64,000 bases of DNA from Aristolochia californica (Eukaryota > Streptophyta > Magnoliopsida > Piperales > Aristolochiaceae). A model generated the notes under the pieces. The model had not been told where the DNA came from. It saw only the letters and a list, made by a program, of their open reading frames with translations, and ran no database searches. Positions 62,116 through 64,000 of the stretch are shown here, piece after piece; the stretch's first letter is position 1; every line of letters starts with the position of its first letter. The position numbers were made by a program, and so were the translations under genes. Location: contig JARWKL010000001.1 of assembly GCA_029961685.1 (NCBI GenBank), positions 57,833,314-57,897,313 of the forward strand, written 5' to 3'.

Positions 62116-64000
62116 TGTTGAATTTAGGACCCCATGATTGAAACCTCGAGCAAGATGAGAGAGGGAAAAGAAAAAGAGCAAAGAGAGAGAGAGAGAGCTC
62201 AGGAGAGAGGAGAGAAGAGAAAATAAAAGAGAGAAAAAGACTTTATGCTAGAGAGAGATTATTCCATGAGTTGAGAAGTGGAGAGCTTGATTGAACCCTT
62301 CAACCAAGACCCTTATTTATACTATTGCTATTACATATTTAGGGAAACTTCATAGATAAGTTAGGATCTCTAATATCCCTAATTACATCAATCATGATTA
62401 TCCAAATCTACATAAATCAATTACATTAATCAAAGAAGATTGTAAAATCTTCCCAACTCATGTGATAAAGATTCCAGCTCGTGTGATGACTCACCATGCC
62501 ACCTCACGTGGTGACTCATCATGCCAACTCATGTGGTCATGGTGGGTCCCATCCTGTAACACTCCCCCTCAAGTTGGGGGTGAGAAAACATCGTAGATGC
62601 CCAACTTGTTGCAGATGGCAGACAAGATAGTATGAGTAATAGTTTGGTGAGAATGTCTTGAACTTGCCCTTGTGAGGAGATAGGTTTGAGAGATAACATG
62701 CCAACTTGAAATTTCTCTCATATGAAATGACAGTCTACCTCAATGTGCTTTGTTCTTTCATGGAAAACTGGATTTGAGTTAATATGTATTGTCACCTGAT
62801 TATCGCTATGTAGATCCATAGGGGCTACTTTATAGAATCTCAATTCAGTGAGAAGGGATATGATCCATAGAAGCTCACTAATTGTGTGTGTTATGGCCCT
62901 GTATTCTGTTTCTTACTTCTCTATGTTACCAAGTTTCCTCCAAGCATTGTAAAATATCCTGAAGTAGATTTTCTGTCATCCGGGGATCTGGTCCAGTCTG
63001 CATCTGAGAACCTTTCTATGTTAAAGTGACCATGGTTCCTATAGAGAAACCCTCTTCCTAGAGCTCCTTTCAAATATTGCAATATTCTTTCTAGTGTTTG
63101 CCAGTGAGTAAGTTGTGGTTGGTGCATGTATTGATTCACAACACTTACTGCATATGATATATCTGGATTTGTTACACAGATATAAAAGAGTTTTCCCACA
63201 AGTCTTTGATATTTTCTGATATCCACATCTTCAGTGCTTGCAGATAATTTTGTATTGGAATTCATTGGGATTTCTGCTAGTCTACACCCTATCATTCATG
63301 TCTCCTCCAGTAGATCAAGGACATACTTTTTTTTGAGATAATATAATCTCATGTTTGGATTGTAGTACTTCAATACTTAAAAAGTATTTAAGTAGTCGAG
63401 GATCTTTTGTCTTGAATTTTTCACATATATTTTCCTTGGTTTCCTTAAGTCCCTTGTGATCACTGCCGGTTAAGACAATATCATCAACATATACGGCCAA
63501 AATCACTTTCCCTTGAGGTGTATCTTTAAGAAACACGGAGTCATCTATGAAGCATCTGTAAAATCCGGCCTGTATGAGTGTTTGGCTAAATTTATCAAAC
63601 CATGCATGAGGAGACTGTTTCAGATCATAAAATGGATTTCTTCAATCGACATACCGACTCCCCCTCAATTGCATATAAATTTCTGCCTTTATATCCCCAT
63701 TGAGAAAAATATTTTTCACATCAATATGATAGATCGGCTAGGAAGAATTAGCAGCAAGAGATAATAAAATACATGTTGAGTTCATTTTGGCCACCAGAGA
63801 GAATGTTTCCTCATAATCAATCCCATAACACTATGTATAGCCTTTGGCAACGAGGCGCGCCTTAAGGCGAGTAACTGACCCATCTGGATTGTGTTTAATT
63901 GTAAAGACCCATGTACAACTGACAAGTTTTTTTTCTGATGGAAGAGGAACCAGAGCCCTTGTTTGATTCTCATAGAGTGCCTGCATTTCTTCGTCCATTG
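62116..64000 (-). mobile_element. Copia element, 3' part, running off the right edge
   Basis: Read leftward from 64000: the start of reverse transcriptase (VSCTWVFTIKHNPDGS, KARLVAKGY, GIDYEETFSLVAKM), DVKNIFLNGDIK near 63700, and YVDDIVLTGSD at 63495-63463, the intact active-site motif. Then GKLFYICVTNPDISYAVSVV, ILQYLKGALGRGFLY and SDADWTRSPDDRKSTSGY (RNase H) to about 62921. The tail ends LGIYDVFSPPT, then a polypurine tract (complement of ctccccctcaagtt, 62562-62575) and a 3' LTR at 62561-62116 beginning TGTTACAGG. Frame breaks near 63310 and 62910 suggest it is inactive. The 5' half is outside the window. Confidence 0.87.

Noticed and set aside
1..64000. CRISPR arrays, operons, bacterial promoters or ribosome binding sites
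   Set aside because: No regularly spaced direct repeats with unique spacers were seen, and the spliced genes show this is plant nuclear DNA.

Overview
This window looks like nuclear DNA of a flowering plant, probably a dicot-type genome. Genes have many short exons with GT-AG introns in an AT-rich background. It holds a miR156-targeted SBP-box gene and a MIR171 hairpin. Most other sequence is decayed copia, gypsy and LINE retroelements. The species cannot be fixed from the sequence alone.

Three loci look functional. (1) On the minus strand, 13108 to 3997, ten exons encode a complete 320-residue SUMO-activating enzyme small subunit (SAE1/AOS1). (2) On the plus strand, 36053 to 39707, three exons encode a 386-residue SBP-box transcription factor of the SPL13 type with a perfect-looking miR156 site in the last exon. 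(3) On the minus strand, 43912 to 43815, a fold-back carries a miR171 sequence in its 3' arm.

Two ancient genes are visible as unprocessed pseudogenes that keep intron positions. A DNA primase large-subunit (PRIM2) pseudogene begins head-to-head with SAE1 at 14329 and can be followed to about 29576. Its early and last exons are recognisable but carry stops and frameshifts, and its middle exons are lost among transposons. A mitochondrial gamma-carbonic-anhydrase-like (gamma-CAL, complex I) pseudogene has one exon at 60300-59919 and its second at 46105-45734. The matching splice phases show that these are one gene with a 13.8-kb intron full of retroelements.

Mobile elements by region: SIRE-like copia traces (1-2.5 kb); a LINE 3' end and a copia LTR inside SAE1 introns (7.4-7.9 and 10.1-11.4 kb); LINE fragments (20.6-22 kb); a nested copia/LINE cluster (22.1-25.9 kb); a solo LTR with an exact target duplication (27.0 kb); a copia gag-integrase remnant (40.3-42.9 kb). 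Inside the gamma-CAL intron lie a nearly full-length LINE (46.5-52.2 kb), a 1.48-kb two-LTR element with target duplication (52.3-53.8 kb), a copia 3' half (54.8-56.6 kb), a TRIM (56.6-57.0 kb) and a gypsy RNase H/integrase fragment (58.3-58.9 kb). A copia element runs off the right edge (62.1-64.0 kb).

I found no CRISPR array, operon or clearly new multi-gene system, as expected for a plant chromosome. The most informative observations are the split gamma-CAL pseudogene, the PRIM2 pseudogene sharing a promoter region with SAE1, the SPL/MIR171 proximity, and the small two-LTR element with an inverted copy of its own LTR edge.
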